64,000 nt of DNA, taken from NCBI GenBank assembly GCA_046598415.1, contig JBKJIG010000173.1:1-64000 (forward strand), written 5' to 3'. Shown in pieces: positions 16,615 through 24,507 of the stretch (position 1 is the first letter of the stretch; each line of letters opens with the position of its first letter). The notes under the pieces are model-generated. The model searched no databases. It had not been told where the DNA came from and saw only the letters and a program-made list of their open reading frames with translations. This DNA is from VFJZ01 sp046598415 (lineage in GTDB: Bacteria; Actinomycetota; Thermoleophilia; Gaiellales; F1-60-MAGs149). A program made the translations under genes and the position numbers.

Positions 16615-17520
16615 ATGTGCGGCATCGCGGGGTTCCTCTCCAAGCGCGGCGACGGCCCGGTGGCGTCCGAGGTGCTCGGACGCATGCTCACGGGCCTGCG
16701 CGGCCGCGGCCCCGACTCGACCGGGCTCGGCCTGTACGACCCATCCTCGAACGGGCACTACGTGGTACGCGTGTGGTGCGGTGACGACCACGTCGCCGCC
16801 GATGCCGCGCGTGCCCGCGCAGCCGACGCGTTCGGTATCGAGGACTCCGACTTCGACTCCGGCGTGCTCCGCTTCCAGGTCGACGCGACCATCCCCGTGG
16901 CCGACATCTGCCGCGAGGTGGAGGGCGCCGACGCGCACGTCGAAGTGTTCTCGGTCGGCCGCTCGCTGCAGATCTACAAGCACGTCATGGACGGCGAGGG
17001 CCTGGCCCGCGCCTACGGTCTCGAGGGCTCGCCCGGCCGGCACGGCGTCGGCCACACGCGCCTCGCGACCGAGTCGCGCATCGACGTGCAGCACGCCCAC
17101 CCGTTCTGGGCCCGGCCGTTCGCCGACATCTGCGTCGTGCACAACGGCCACGTCACGAACTACCACAAGCTGCGCCGCCTCTACGAGATGAAGGGGCACC
17201 GCTTCTTCACCGGCAACGATTCCGAGCTGCTCGCGCTGTACCTCGCCCACCGGCTCGAGGAGGGCGCGACGATCCAGGAGGCGATGGAGGCGTCGATCCG
17301 CGACCTCGACGGCGCGTTCTCCTACCTGCTCGCGACGCCCGACGGCCTCGGCATGTGTCGCGACCGCGTCGGCTCGATGCCCGGCATCGTGGCCGAGACC
17401 GACGACTGGGTCGCCGTCGCGTCCGAGCCGATCGCCGTGCACCAGGCGTTCGGCGAGGCGGCCGAGCAGGCGTCGTTCCGCGAGCTCGGTGTGGGGAGGG
17501 CGGAGATGTGGATGCTGTAG
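16615..17520 (+). CDS. class II glutamine amidotransferase-like subunit (GlxB/MgsA type)
   Basis: A 301-residue Ntn-type amidotransferase starting MCGIAGFL, so Cys2 is the nucleophile after Met removal. Further class II signatures: RGRGPDSTGLG, GVGHTRLATES, VVHNGHVTNY and GNDSELLALYL. It corresponds to the amidotransferase domain of glutamate synthase as a free subunit, as in GlxB of rhizobia or MgsA of N-methylglutamate synthase. It is followed by the GXGXG and FMN subunits. In MgsABC the substrates are methylamine (or a glutaminyl amide) and glutamate. That role is inferred here, since no methylamine enzyme other than the distant ligase is present. Confidence 0.85.
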   Translation: MCGIAGFLSKRGDGPVASEVLGRMLTGLRGRGPDSTGLGLYDPSSNGHYVVRVWCGDDHVAADAARARAADAFGIEDSDFDSGVLRFQVDATIPVADICREVEGADAHVEVFSVGRSLQIYKHVMDGEGLARAYGLEGSPGRHGVGHTRLATESRIDVQHAHPFWARPFADICVVHNGHVTNYHKLRRLYEMKGHRFFTGNDSELLALYLAHRLEEGATIQEAMEASIRDLDGAFSYLLATPDGLGMCRDRVGSMPGIVAETDDWVAVASEPIAVHQAFGEAAEQASFRELGVGRAEMWML

Positions 17521-18200
17521 TCGACTGCGCCGGCCAGACGACGCGCGAGATCAACCGCGCGCTGAAGCGCCTCGCCGCCGAGGGCGCGCCCGAGATCCGC
17601 GTGCTGCACCCCGGTGCCCGGCACTGCCTCGGCGTCGCGATGTTCGACCCCGTCAAGATCCGCTTCGAGGGCTCGGTCGGCTACCTGTGCTGCACCCTCG
17701 GCGATGGCGCCGACTTCGAGGTGATGGGCGAGGCCGGCTGGTCGATCGGCGCCGACATGCACGCCGGCTCGGTGCTCGTCCACGGCGGCGCCGGCACCAA
17801 CGTCGGGGCCTCGATGAAGGGCGGCTCGGTCGTCGTCAAGGGCTCGGTCGGCACCCGCGCGGGGATCGCCAACAAGGGCGGGACGATCGTCATCGGGGGC
17901 GACGCCGGCTACATGAGCGGGTTCATGTACCAGAAGGGCGTGCTGGTGATCTGCGGCGACGTCGACGCCGGCATCGGCGACTCCATGTACGCGGGCGACA
18001 TCTTCGTCGGCGGCGACCTGGGCGTGCCCGGATCCGACTGCGTGGAGCAGGAGCTGACCGCCGAGGACGAGGCGCTGCTCGCCACCCTGTGCGACCCGCA
18101 CGGTCTCGGGCCGAAGCGCGCGTGGACGAAGCTCGGCTCGGGCGGCAAGCTGCACAACTTCGATCGGCGCGAGTTCGCGATCTGGCGGGAGGCGATGTGA
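17508..18200 (+). CDS. GXGXG (glutamate synthase alpha C-terminal) subunit (GlxC/MgsB type)
   Basis: A 230-residue protein made mainly of a right-handed beta-helix with repeating Gly turns (GGSVVVKGSVGTRAG, GGTIVIGGDAGYMSG, KGVLVICGDVDAG), the structural domain of glutamate synthase and of tungsten formylmethanofuran dehydrogenase FwdC. As a separate subunit it is typical of GlxC/MgsB. The GTG at 17508 lies 13 nt inside the end of the amidotransferase gene and is preceded by GGGGAGGG. Its stop overlaps the next gene in a GTGA, so all three are coupled. Confidence 0.85.
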   Translation: MDAVVDCAGQTTREINRALKRLAAEGAPEIRVLHPGARHCLGVAMFDPVKIRFEGSVGYLCCTLGDGADFEVMGEAGWSIGADMHAGSVLVHGGAGTNVGASMKGGSVVVKGSVGTRAGIANKGGTIVIGGDAGYMSGFMYQKGVLVICGDVDAGIGDSMYAGDIFVGGDLGVPGSDCVEQELTAEDEALLATLCDPHGLGPKRAWTKLGSGGKLHNFDRREFAIWREAM

Positions 18201-19600
18201 CGGAGCAAGAGCACGACGCGATCGAGGCGCGGCGGTGGCTCCACAACCACGCCGTCTGGAAGCCGGACGTCATCCAGGACATCCAGCTCAAGGCCGAGCT
18301 CGGCCGCTACCGCTATCGCGGCATGTCGACGACGCGCCCGGTGCCGAACTTCGACGACCTGACGTTTCTCACCTGCACCCTCTCCCGCGTGCCGCTCGAG
18401 GGCTACCGCGAGCGCTGCGACACCGAGACGGTGCTCGGCACGCGGTTCGCCGAGCGGCCGCTGCGGCTGAAGATTCCGATCACCGTCTGCGGCATGTCGT
18501 TCGGCGCGTTGTCGCGCAACGCGAAGGCCGGCATCGGCCTCGGCGCCAGCCGCGCGGGCACGTCGACCACCACCGGTGACGGCGGCATGCACCCCATGGA
18601 GCGCGCCAACTCCGACCGGCTGATCTACCAGATCTGTCCGAGCCACTACGGCAACGACGCGCACGACATGGCGAGCGCCGACGCGGTCGAGATCGTCGTC
18701 GGCCAGGGCGCCAAGCCGGGTACCGGCGGGGTGCTGCTGGGCGCCAAGGTGTCGGACGAGGTGGCGCGGATGCGCGACCTGCCGCTCGGCGTCGACCAGC
18801 GCTCGCCGGTGCGCCACCCCGACTTCATCGGGCCCGCCGACCTCCGGCTCAAGATCGAGCAGATCCGCGAGGCGACCGACGGCCAGATCCCCGTCTACGT
18901 CAAGATCGGCGCCGCCCGCACCCGCGACGACGTCAAGCTGGCGGCCAAGGCCGGCGCCGACGTGATCGTCATCGACGGCATGGAGGGCGGGTCGGCCGCA
19001 ACGCCCGACATCCTCTACGACCACACCGGCATCCCGACCATGGCGGCGATCTGCGAGGCCCGGCGCGCGCTCGAGGACATGGGGCTGCTGGGCGAGGTGC
19101 AGATCGTGCTGCAGGGCGGCATCAAGAACGGCGCCGACGTGGCGAAGGCGCTGGCGCTCGGCGCCGACGCGGTCGGCGTCGGCTCGGCCGTCATGATCGC
19201 GCTCGGCTGCAACGCGCCGCGGCACATCGAGGACTACCACGCGCTCGGCGTCGAGCCCGGCCACTGCGCCATGTGCCACACCGGCCAGTGCCCGGTCGGC
19301 ATCACGACGCAGGACGAGCGCCTGATCCCGCGCCTGCCCGTCGACGTGGCCGCCGAACGGGTCGAGAACTTTCTGAACGCGCTGACGCTCGAGTGCCAGA
19401 TGTTCGCCCGGGCGTGCGGCAAGCAGGACGTCCACGACCTCGAACCCGAGGACCTGCGGGCGATGACGCTCGAGTCGTCGATGATCACCGGCATCCCGCT
19501 GGTCGGCACCGACGTCGCCTTCGGCGCGCCGTGGGCGCACCGCATGCACGTCGACGGGTCCGGCCACCTGCCGACCTCCGATCTCGAGGGCGGGCACTAG
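18197..19600 (+). CDS. FMN/Fe-S glutamate-synthase-like catalytic subunit (GlxD/MgsC type)
   Basis: A 467-residue protein equivalent to the FMN-binding central domain of glutamate synthase. Seen: ITVCGMSFGALSRNAKAGIG; TTTGDGGM; PVYVKIGAARTRDDVKLAAK; VIDGMEGGSAATP; QGGIKNGADVAKALALGA for FMN binding; and a Cys trio in CAMCHTGQCPVGI for the iron-sulfur cluster. Family members transfer an amino or methylamino group onto 2-oxoglutarate or glutamate. No gltD-like NADPH subunit is adjacent, which argues for an N-methylglutamate-synthase-type enzyme rather than ordinary glutamate synthase. It ends 74 nt before the first FAD oxidoreductase gene. Confidence 0.87.
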   Translation: MTEQEHDAIEARRWLHNHAVWKPDVIQDIQLKAELGRYRYRGMSTTRPVPNFDDLTFLTCTLSRVPLEGYRERCDTETVLGTRFAERPLRLKIPITVCGMSFGALSRNAKAGIGLGASRAGTSTTTGDGGMHPMERANSDRLIYQICPSHYGNDAHDMASADAVEIVVGQGAKPGTGGVLLGAKVSDEVARMRDLPLGVDQRSPVRHPDFIGPADLRLKIEQIREATDGQIPVYVKIGAARTRDDVKLAAKAGADVIVIDGMEGGSAATPDILYDHTGIPTMAAICEARRALEDMGLLGEVQIVLQGGIKNGADVAKALALGADAVGVGSAVMIALGCNAPRHIEDYHALGVEPGHCAMCHTGQCPVGITTQDERLIPRLPVDVAAERVENFLNALTLECQMFARACGKQDVHDLEPEDLRAMTLESSMITGIPLVGTDVAFGAPWAHRMHVDGSGHLPTSDLEGGH

Positions 19601-19662
19601 TCTAGAGACTTGACGTGAATCTCCCGTGCGCTCCGCGGCGGCGGCCGAAGCGCCGCTCCGGG

Positions 19663-19668
19663 TAGGCT
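19663..19668 (+). promoter_or_regulatory. -10 box (TAGGCT) for FAD oxidoreductase 1
   Basis: TAGGCT ends 6 nt before the ATG at 19675, a leaderless arrangement. Confidence 0.5.
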
Positions 19669-19674
19669 GACGCG

Positions 19675-21006
19675 ATGCTCACCGGCGGTCCTTCCTACTG
19701 GTTCCACGCGATCGGCGGGCTGCCCCGCCCGCGGCCGGCGCTGCCCGGTCCGGTCGACGTCGACGTCGCCATCGTCGGCGGCGGGTTCACCGGCCTGTGG
19801 ACGGCGTACTACCTGAAGCGCGCCGACCCGTCGCTGCGCATCTGCGTGCTCGAGCAGGAGGTGTGCGGCTGGGGCGCGTCGGGGCGCAACGGCGGCTGGG
19901 TCTGCGGCGCCGTTGCGGGCTTCGGTGACGCGCGCTCGCAGGCGGCGATCGATGATGCCGTGGACGAGATCGGGCGCGTCACCGAGGCCGAGGGCGTGGC
20001 CTGCGACTTCCACAAGGGTGGCGCGCTGCACGTCGTCACGGCGCCCGCCCAGCTGCCGCTGCTCCGCAACCGCCCGGGCTGGCTCGAGCCGGCCGAGTTG
20101 GAGGAGCGCATCCGCGTCGCCGGCGCGCTCGGCGGCGTGTTCGAGCCCAATTACGCACGCGTGCAGCCCGCGGCCCTGGCGCGCGGCCTGGCCGACGTGG
20201 TCGAGCGCATGGGCGTCGGCGTGTACGAGGCGACGCGGGTCGAGTCGATCGCGCTCGGCGTGGCGCGAACGGTGCACGGCGACGTGCGGGCGAGCTGGGT
20301 CGTGCGCGCCACCGAGGGCTACACGCCGCACCTCGGCGGCGTCGCACCGCGCGCGCTGATCCCGCTGCGTTCGACGATGATCGTGACCGAGCCGCTGCCG
20401 GCCGAGGTCTGGGCGCAGATCGGCTGGCAGGGCGCCGAGCTGGTGCACGACGCGGCGCACTCGTACGTCTACATCCAGAAGACCGCCGACGGGCGCATCG
20501 CGATCGGCGGGCGCGGGCGGCCGTACTACTTCCGGTCCGGCTACGACCGCTACGGCGAGGTCGAGAACTCCGCCCTCGACCGGCTCGCCGACCGCCTGCA
20601 CGAGCTGTGGCCGGCGACCCGCGAGGTGCCGATCGCGCACGGCTGGTCGGGCGTGTTCGCCGCGCAGCGCGACTGGAAGCAAACCGTGGCGGCCGATCCG
20701 GCCACGGGCCTCGCGTGGGCCGGCGGCTACGTCGGTGTCGGTGTCGGCGCCGCCAACCTCTCGGGCCGCGCGCTCTCCGACCTGATACGCGGCGAGCAGA
20801 CCGACCGGGTGACGCTCCCGTTCGTGAACCGCGAGCAGCCCCGCGACTGGGAGCCCGAGCCGCTCCGGTACATCGGCGCGCACCTCGTCTACACGCTGTT
20901 CCGCGCCGCCGACCGCGACGAGCGACGCACGGGCGAGCCCTCGAAGATCGGCGATCTTGCCACCCGGATCTCCGGTTGGGGGCATCGCGCGCCCGCGGGC
21001 GAGTGA
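19675..21006 (+). CDS. DAO-family FAD-dependent oxidoreductase, paralog 1
   Basis: A 443-residue flavoprotein. The dinucleotide fold is at residues about 24-52 (VDVAIVGGGFTGLWTAYYL), followed by the DAO-family GWGASGRNGGW. A substrate domain follows, then a C-terminal GGYVGVGVGAANLSGRALSDLI that closes over FAD. The fold is shared by gamma-glutamylputrescine oxidase (PuuB), sarcosine oxidase and N-methylglutamate dehydrogenase subunits, all of which oxidise C-N bonds and release aldehydes. Substrate unknown. It is clearly related to the second copy at 21589, starting with nearly the same GGPSYWFHA segment. Confidence 0.85.
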   Translation: MLTGGPSYWFHAIGGLPRPRPALPGPVDVDVAIVGGGFTGLWTAYYLKRADPSLRICVLEQEVCGWGASGRNGGWVCGAVAGFGDARSQAAIDDAVDEIGRVTEAEGVACDFHKGGALHVVTAPAQLPLLRNRPGWLEPAELEERIRVAGALGGVFEPNYARVQPAALARGLADVVERMGVGVYEATRVESIALGVARTVHGDVRASWVVRATEGYTPHLGGVAPRALIPLRSTMIVTEPLPAEVWAQIGWQGAELVHDAAHSYVYIQKTADGRIAIGGRGRPYYFRSGYDRYGEVENSALDRLADRLHELWPATREVPIAHGWSGVFAAQRDWKQTVAADPATGLAWAGGYVGVGVGAANLSGRALSDLIRGEQTDRVTLPFVNREQPRDWEPEPLRYIGAHLVYTLFRAADRDERRTGEPSKIGDLATRISGWGHRAPAGE

Positions 21007-21023
21007 GGGTGCCGGGAGAGCGG

Positions 21024-21029
21024 TAGGAT
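21024..21029 (+). promoter_or_regulatory. -10 box (TAGGAT) for the DUF4232-like gene
   Basis: TAGGAT lies 29 nt before the GTG at 21059; the leader contains a GAGGAGG Shine-Dalgarno. Confidence 0.45.
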
Positions 21030-21058
21030 CCCGCGGTCGAGCCCCCGAGGAGGCCTCC

Positions 21059-21553
21059 GTGCCGCGCGTGTCGTTCGTTCTCGTCGTGGCCGCTCTGGCA
21101 GCGGTCATCGTTCCCTCCGCCGCGGGAGGGGTCGTGGTGCGAACGTGCGCCGCAGCCGACCTGACGGCGCGCATGTACCCGACCGGCGGCAGCGGCGCCG
21201 GCACCCTCGAGATCGGCGTCCGGCTGCGCAACGTGTCGGGGACGCGTTGCGCGATGAAGGGCTTCCCGGGCCTCGGCCTGCGGCGATCGAACGAGACCGC
21301 CATGCGTGGCTTCGCGGCCTTCGACAAGTCGAGCACGCCGAAGCGGGTCGTGCTCGCCAACGGCGGCTACGCCCACGCGACGATCCGCTACTCCGACGTG
21401 CCGTCGACCGGGGATCCGGCGACGTGCCCGACCAGCAGCTTCCTGCTGGTGACGCCGCCGAACCGCCGCGTCGCAGTCGAGGTGCACGCCCGGCTGGCAC
21501 CGTGCGCGAAGGGGCGGATGCTGGTCTCGCCGATCATCAAGGGCAAGGTCTGA
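21059..21553 (+). CDS. secreted DUF4232-like protein
   Basis: A 164-residue protein with a signal peptide (RVSFVLVVAALAAVIVPSAAGG) and a mature beta-rich domain. The domain resembles DUF4232: RTCAAADLTARMYPTGG, then LRNVSGTRCAMKGFPGLGL, with paired Cys. These proteins are common exported or lipid-linked proteins in actinobacteria, of unknown function. It sits between the two FAD oxidoreductase paralogs, on the same strand but with its own putative promoter and strong Shine-Dalgarno, so it may not belong to their pathway. Confidence 0.72.
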   Translation: MPRVSFVLVVAALAAVIVPSAAGGVVVRTCAAADLTARMYPTGGSGAGTLEIGVRLRNVSGTRCAMKGFPGLGLRRSNETAMRGFAAFDKSSTPKRVVLANGGYAHATIRYSDVPSTGDPATCPTSSFLLVTPPNRRVAVEVHARLAPCAKGRMLVSPIIKGKV

Positions 21554-21576
21554 CGCCGCCCGGGGAGGCGAACCTC

Positions 21577-21582
21577 TAGCCT
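21577..21582 (+). promoter_or_regulatory. -10 box (TAGCCT) for FAD oxidoreductase 2
   Basis: TAGCCT ends 6 nt before the GTG at 21589, a leaderless arrangement. Confidence 0.5.
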
Positions 21583-21588
21583 GCCGCG

Positions 21589-22941
21589 GTGCTGATCGGC
21601 GGTCCGTCCTACTGGTTCCACGCGCTCGGCGGTCTGCCGGCCGCGCGTCCGTCGCTGCCCGGCGGCACCGATGTGGACGTCGCGATCGTCGGCGCCGGCT
21701 ACACCGGGCTGTGGACGGCGTACTACCTGAAGCGCGCGGATCCGTCGCTGCGCGTGATGATCCTGGAGCGCGAGGTGGCGGGGTACGGCGCGTCGGGCCG
21801 CAACGGCGGGTGGGTGTCGGGGGAGATCGCCTTCGAGGGCGACCGCCGCACGCGGCTCGCGGTCTACGACACCGTCGACGAGGTGGGTCGCGTGTGCGCG
21901 GCCGAGGGCATCGAGTGCGACTTCCTCAAGAGCGGCTCGCTGTCGGTGGCGACCAATGAGGTGCAGCTCGCACGGCTCCTCCGTCACCTCGAGCACCGCC
22001 GCGCCGGCGGCGACACCGACGACGATGCGCGGCTGCTGGAGCGCGACGAGCTGGAGCAGCGCATCCGCCTCGGCGGCGCGCTCGCCGCGGTGCGGACGCC
22101 GCACTGCGCGCGGGTCCAGCCCGCGGCGCTGGCGCTCGGGCTGGCCGCGGTGGTCGAGCGGATGGGCGTCGTCATCCACGAGCACACGCCGGTGCGCGAG
22201 ATCCTGTCCGGCGGCATCGCCCGCACCGACCAGGGCGACGTCCGCGCCTCGTGGGTGGTGCGCGCCACCGAGGGCTACACGGCGTCGATCCGCGGCCGCA
22301 AGCGCCGGCTGCTGCCGATGAACTCGTCGATGATCGTGACCGAGTCGTTGACGCCCGAGGCGATCGCGGCGATCGGCTGGGACGACGCGGAGACGATCCA
22401 CGACCTGGCGAACGCGTACGTCTACATCCAGCGCACGGTTGATCACCGCATCGCGCTCGGTGGGCGCGGCGTTCCGTACCGCTTCGGGTCGCGCACCGAC
22501 AGGCACGGCGAGATCAGTCCGGGGACGGTCGCGAGCCTCGAACGTCGGCTGCGCAGCCTGTTTCCGCAGGCCGCCGACGCGCGCGTGGCGCACGGCTGGT
22601 CGGGCGTGCTCGGCGTGCCGCGTGACTGGCAGTTCGCGGTCGGCGCCGATCCGCAGCGCCGCGTCGCCTGGTCGGGCGGTTATGTCGGCGTCGGCGTCGC
22701 AGCGGCGAACCTGGGCGGCCGCATCGTCGCCGATCTCGTCCGCGGCGAGCGCTCGGACCTCGTGACGCTGCCGTTCGTGGGCCACGCATGGCGCCGCGAC
22801 TGGGAGCCGGAGCCGCTCCGCTACCTCGGCGTCACCGCGATGTACTCCCTGTACCGGACGGCCGACAAGCGCGAGGCCCTCACGGGCCGTCCGTCCCGCC
22901 TGGCGGGCATCGCGGACAAGATCACCGGCCGCAAGCACTGA
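21589..22941 (+). CDS. DAO-family FAD-dependent oxidoreductase, paralog 2
   Basis: A 450-residue paralog of the protein at 19675. Same start (GGPSYWFHALGGLP), Rossmann motif VDVAIVGAGYTGLWTAYYL, GYGASGRNGGWVSGE, and C-terminal SGGYVGVGVAAANLGGRIVADL. The two differ in the substrate domain: this one has a longer insert around residues 135-155, so the copies may act on different amines. Oxidation of gamma-glutamyl-amines or N-alkyl amino acids would be consistent with the downstream ligase and aldehyde dehydrogenase genes, but this is inference. Confidence 0.85.
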   Translation: MLIGGPSYWFHALGGLPAARPSLPGGTDVDVAIVGAGYTGLWTAYYLKRADPSLRVMILEREVAGYGASGRNGGWVSGEIAFEGDRRTRLAVYDTVDEVGRVCAAEGIECDFLKSGSLSVATNEVQLARLLRHLEHRRAGGDTDDDARLLERDELEQRIRLGGALAAVRTPHCARVQPAALALGLAAVVERMGVVIHEHTPVREILSGGIARTDQGDVRASWVVRATEGYTASIRGRKRRLLPMNSSMIVTESLTPEAIAAIGWDDAETIHDLANAYVYIQRTVDHRIALGGRGVPYRFGSRTDRHGEISPGTVASLERRLRSLFPQAADARVAHGWSGVLGVPRDWQFAVGADPQRRVAWSGGYVGVGVAAANLGGRIVADLVRGERSDLVTLPFVGHAWRRDWEPEPLRYLGVTAMYSLYRTADKREALTGRPSRLAGIADKITGRKH

Positions 22942-22976
22942 GCGAGTGCTAGCCGACGAAGCGTGCCGCCCAGCGC

Positions 22977-23121
22977 GCGCTTCGGGTCACCGCGCGCGCG
23001 CTCGCGGTCCTGTCGCGCGATCGGCGCGGCTTCCGCGCGGAAACGTTCCGGGGTCAGACCCCAGACCGGCGGTTTTCGGGGTCTGACCCCGCTCGTAGAA
23101 GGCGCACGCTTCAGCGTGGAA
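22977..23121 (+). repeat. intergenic palindrome-pair repeat, copy 2
   Basis: GGGGTCAGACCCC at 23050-23062 and GGGGTCTGACCCC at 23078-23090, again 28 bp start to start. The left flank GCTTCCGCGCGGAA and right flank AAGGCGCACG match copy 3 (inverted). It occupies the centre of the 322-bp gap (22942-23263) before the microcompartment operon. The rest of that gap holds only the putative TACGAT promoter and a Shine-Dalgarno for the next gene. Confidence 0.8.
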
Positions 23122-23214
23122 GTGTGTCGGCTACCGGCCGTGGTGTGCACCCTGCACATCACGGCCGGGCCATTCGGGCGTGCGGATCTCTGGCGCCGGA
23201 GGGCTTCGATTGCC

Positions 23215-23220
23215 TACGAT
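23215..23220 (+). promoter_or_regulatory. -10 box (TACGAT), likely microcompartment operon promoter
   Basis: TACGAT lies 43 nt before the GTG of the DUF3830 gene. It is the last promoter-like hexamer I could find before the long coupled operon ending at 30124. Confidence 0.4.
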
Positions 23221-23263
23221 CACCTGCGTCCGTTCGGCCGTGCCTGAACCCGGGAGCGAGTGC

Positions 23264-23647
23264 GTGGGAAGGTCCTTCGAGATCCTGTCCGGTAACCAGC
23301 GCGTCGTCGCGCAACTGCTCGACCGCGAAGCGCCGAACGTCGCGCGCGCGTTCACCGATCACCTGCCGTGCGAGAGCTTCTCGGTGCACGCCAAGTTCGC
23401 GGGCCAGGAGCTGATCGTGATGGTGCCGTTCTTCTCCGAGCCGGAGAACGAGATCTTCGCGGTCGAACCCGGCGACATCGGCTACTACCCGGGCCGCCAG
23501 ACGATCTGCATCTTCTACGGCGACACCGAGCCGTTCGGTCACGTCAGCGTGTTCGCGAAGGTGACCGAGGGGCTCGACGTGCTGAAGACCTGGGGCGCCG
23601 ACATCCTCGAGGTCGGCTCGATCGGCGTCCAGATGCAGGAGATCTGA
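23264..23647 (+). CDS. DUF3830 (cyclophilin-like fold) protein
   Basis: A 127-residue protein. The order of segments fits DUF3830: RVVAQLLDREAPNVARAF; HLPCESFSVHAKFAGQEL; ENEIFAVEPGDIGYYPGRQ; then a Gly-rich YGDTEPFGHVSV. This is a cyclophilin-like beta-barrel family of unknown activity that I recall near amidases and PucR-type regulators, both of which occur here. The GTG start has GGGAG 7 nt upstream. It starts the run of genes that leads directly into the microcompartment genes (2-nt gap to the next), so it is probably co-expressed with them. Confidence 0.75.
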   Translation: MGRSFEILSGNQRVVAQLLDREAPNVARAFTDHLPCESFSVHAKFAGQELIVMVPFFSEPENEIFAVEPGDIGYYPGRQTICIFYGDTEPFGHVSVFAKVTEGLDVLKTWGADILEVGSIGVQMQEI

Positions 23648-23649
23648 CG

Positions 23650-24507
23650 GTGGCCGACGACCTCACCGCCCGCATCACCGACCTCGTCGCGAAGGCGCTC
23701 GCCGAGCGCGAGGGAGCCGCCCCGTCGGCGCCACGCGCCCCGGCGCCAGCCGCGGCGCCGACCGTCGTCACCGCCGGCCGCGTCGTGACCCGCGAGGACG
23801 TGCAGCGCGCGGCCGCCAGCGGCGCCGCGCTGCAGGTGCCCGCCGGCGCGATCGTGACCGACCTGGCGCGGGAGGAGGCAGAGTCGCAGGGTGTCACCAT
23901 CCTCGCCGGCGGCGGCTCCGTCCCGGCCGCCGCTCGTCCAGCCGCGCGTCCCGGCGCCGCGCCCCGTGCGGCCGAGTCAGCCGCGGAGCCGGCCGGCGGC
24001 GCGAAGGGACCGGCCGTCTATCGCCGCGACGCGCACGACATCGCCGGCTCGACGGCCGAGATGATCGCGCGGCTCGACGCGTTCACCGAGCTGGTTTGGC
24101 GTTCCGAACCGAACGAGGTGCGCCGCCTGCGCCAGCTGTCGCGGCCGCCGATGGGTCAGCTGCCCGGCATCTTCTACGCGTGCTTCAACCTCTTCTGGCT
24201 GGGTGAGGAGACGCAGACCCTGCGCGACAAGGCGAAGGCCGGCGCTTATCCGGTGACCGTGCTGAACGACCTGCTCGCCACCCTCTGCGCCCGGCACTCC
24301 GGCCGCCTCTCGAAGTGGTACCTGGTCGACTCGCTGGAGCTGCTCGGCGACGTCCAGCGCTTCTGTGAGAGGCCCGGCTGCGCCAGCCACGACGAGTTCC
24401 GCCAGCTGACGGAGAGCCTCCTTGTCGCCATCGATCGGATCCAGGCCTGGGTTGACCGCATGATTCCGTGGCACACCCTCGACGCGAACCTGGAGCTGGT
24501 GCCGTGA
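23650..24507 (+). CDS. predicted microcompartment cargo: EutQ-like segment + unknown helical domain
   Basis: A 285-residue protein that I do not recognise as a whole. Residues 2-18 (DDLTARITDLVAKALAE) form a short amphipathic helix followed by an Ala/Pro linker, the hallmark of BMC encapsulation peptides. Residues about 45-80 (REDVQRAAASGAALQVP and GAIVTDLAREEAESQGV) match the N-terminal motif of EutQ and the 86-residue protein encoded at 27883. A second Ala/Pro linker leads to an all-helical C-terminal domain (about 125-285) with LPGIFYACFNLFWLGEE and LDSLELL-type helices. That domain has no family I can name. Its stop overlaps the ligase gene's GTG. Confidence 0.8.
   Translation: MADDLTARITDLVAKALAEREGAAPSAPRAPAPAAAPTVVTAGRVVTREDVQRAAASGAALQVPAGAIVTDLAREEAESQGVTILAGGGSVPAAARPAARPGAAPRAAESAAEPAGGAKGPAVYRRDAHDIAGSTAEMIARLDAFTELVWRSEPNEVRRLRQLSRPPMGQLPGIFYACFNLFWLGEETQTLRDKAKAGAYPVTVLNDLLATLCARHSGRLSKWYLVDSLELLGDVQRFCERPGCASHDEFRQLTESLLVAIDRIQAWVDRMIPWHTLDANLELVP

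Noticed and set aside
16615..19600. Ordinary glutamate synthase (gltB split in three)
   Set aside because: No gltD-like NADPH subunit is adjacent, and the three-subunit split is the GlxBCD/MgsABC layout; a dedicated role is more likely, though substrate is unproven.
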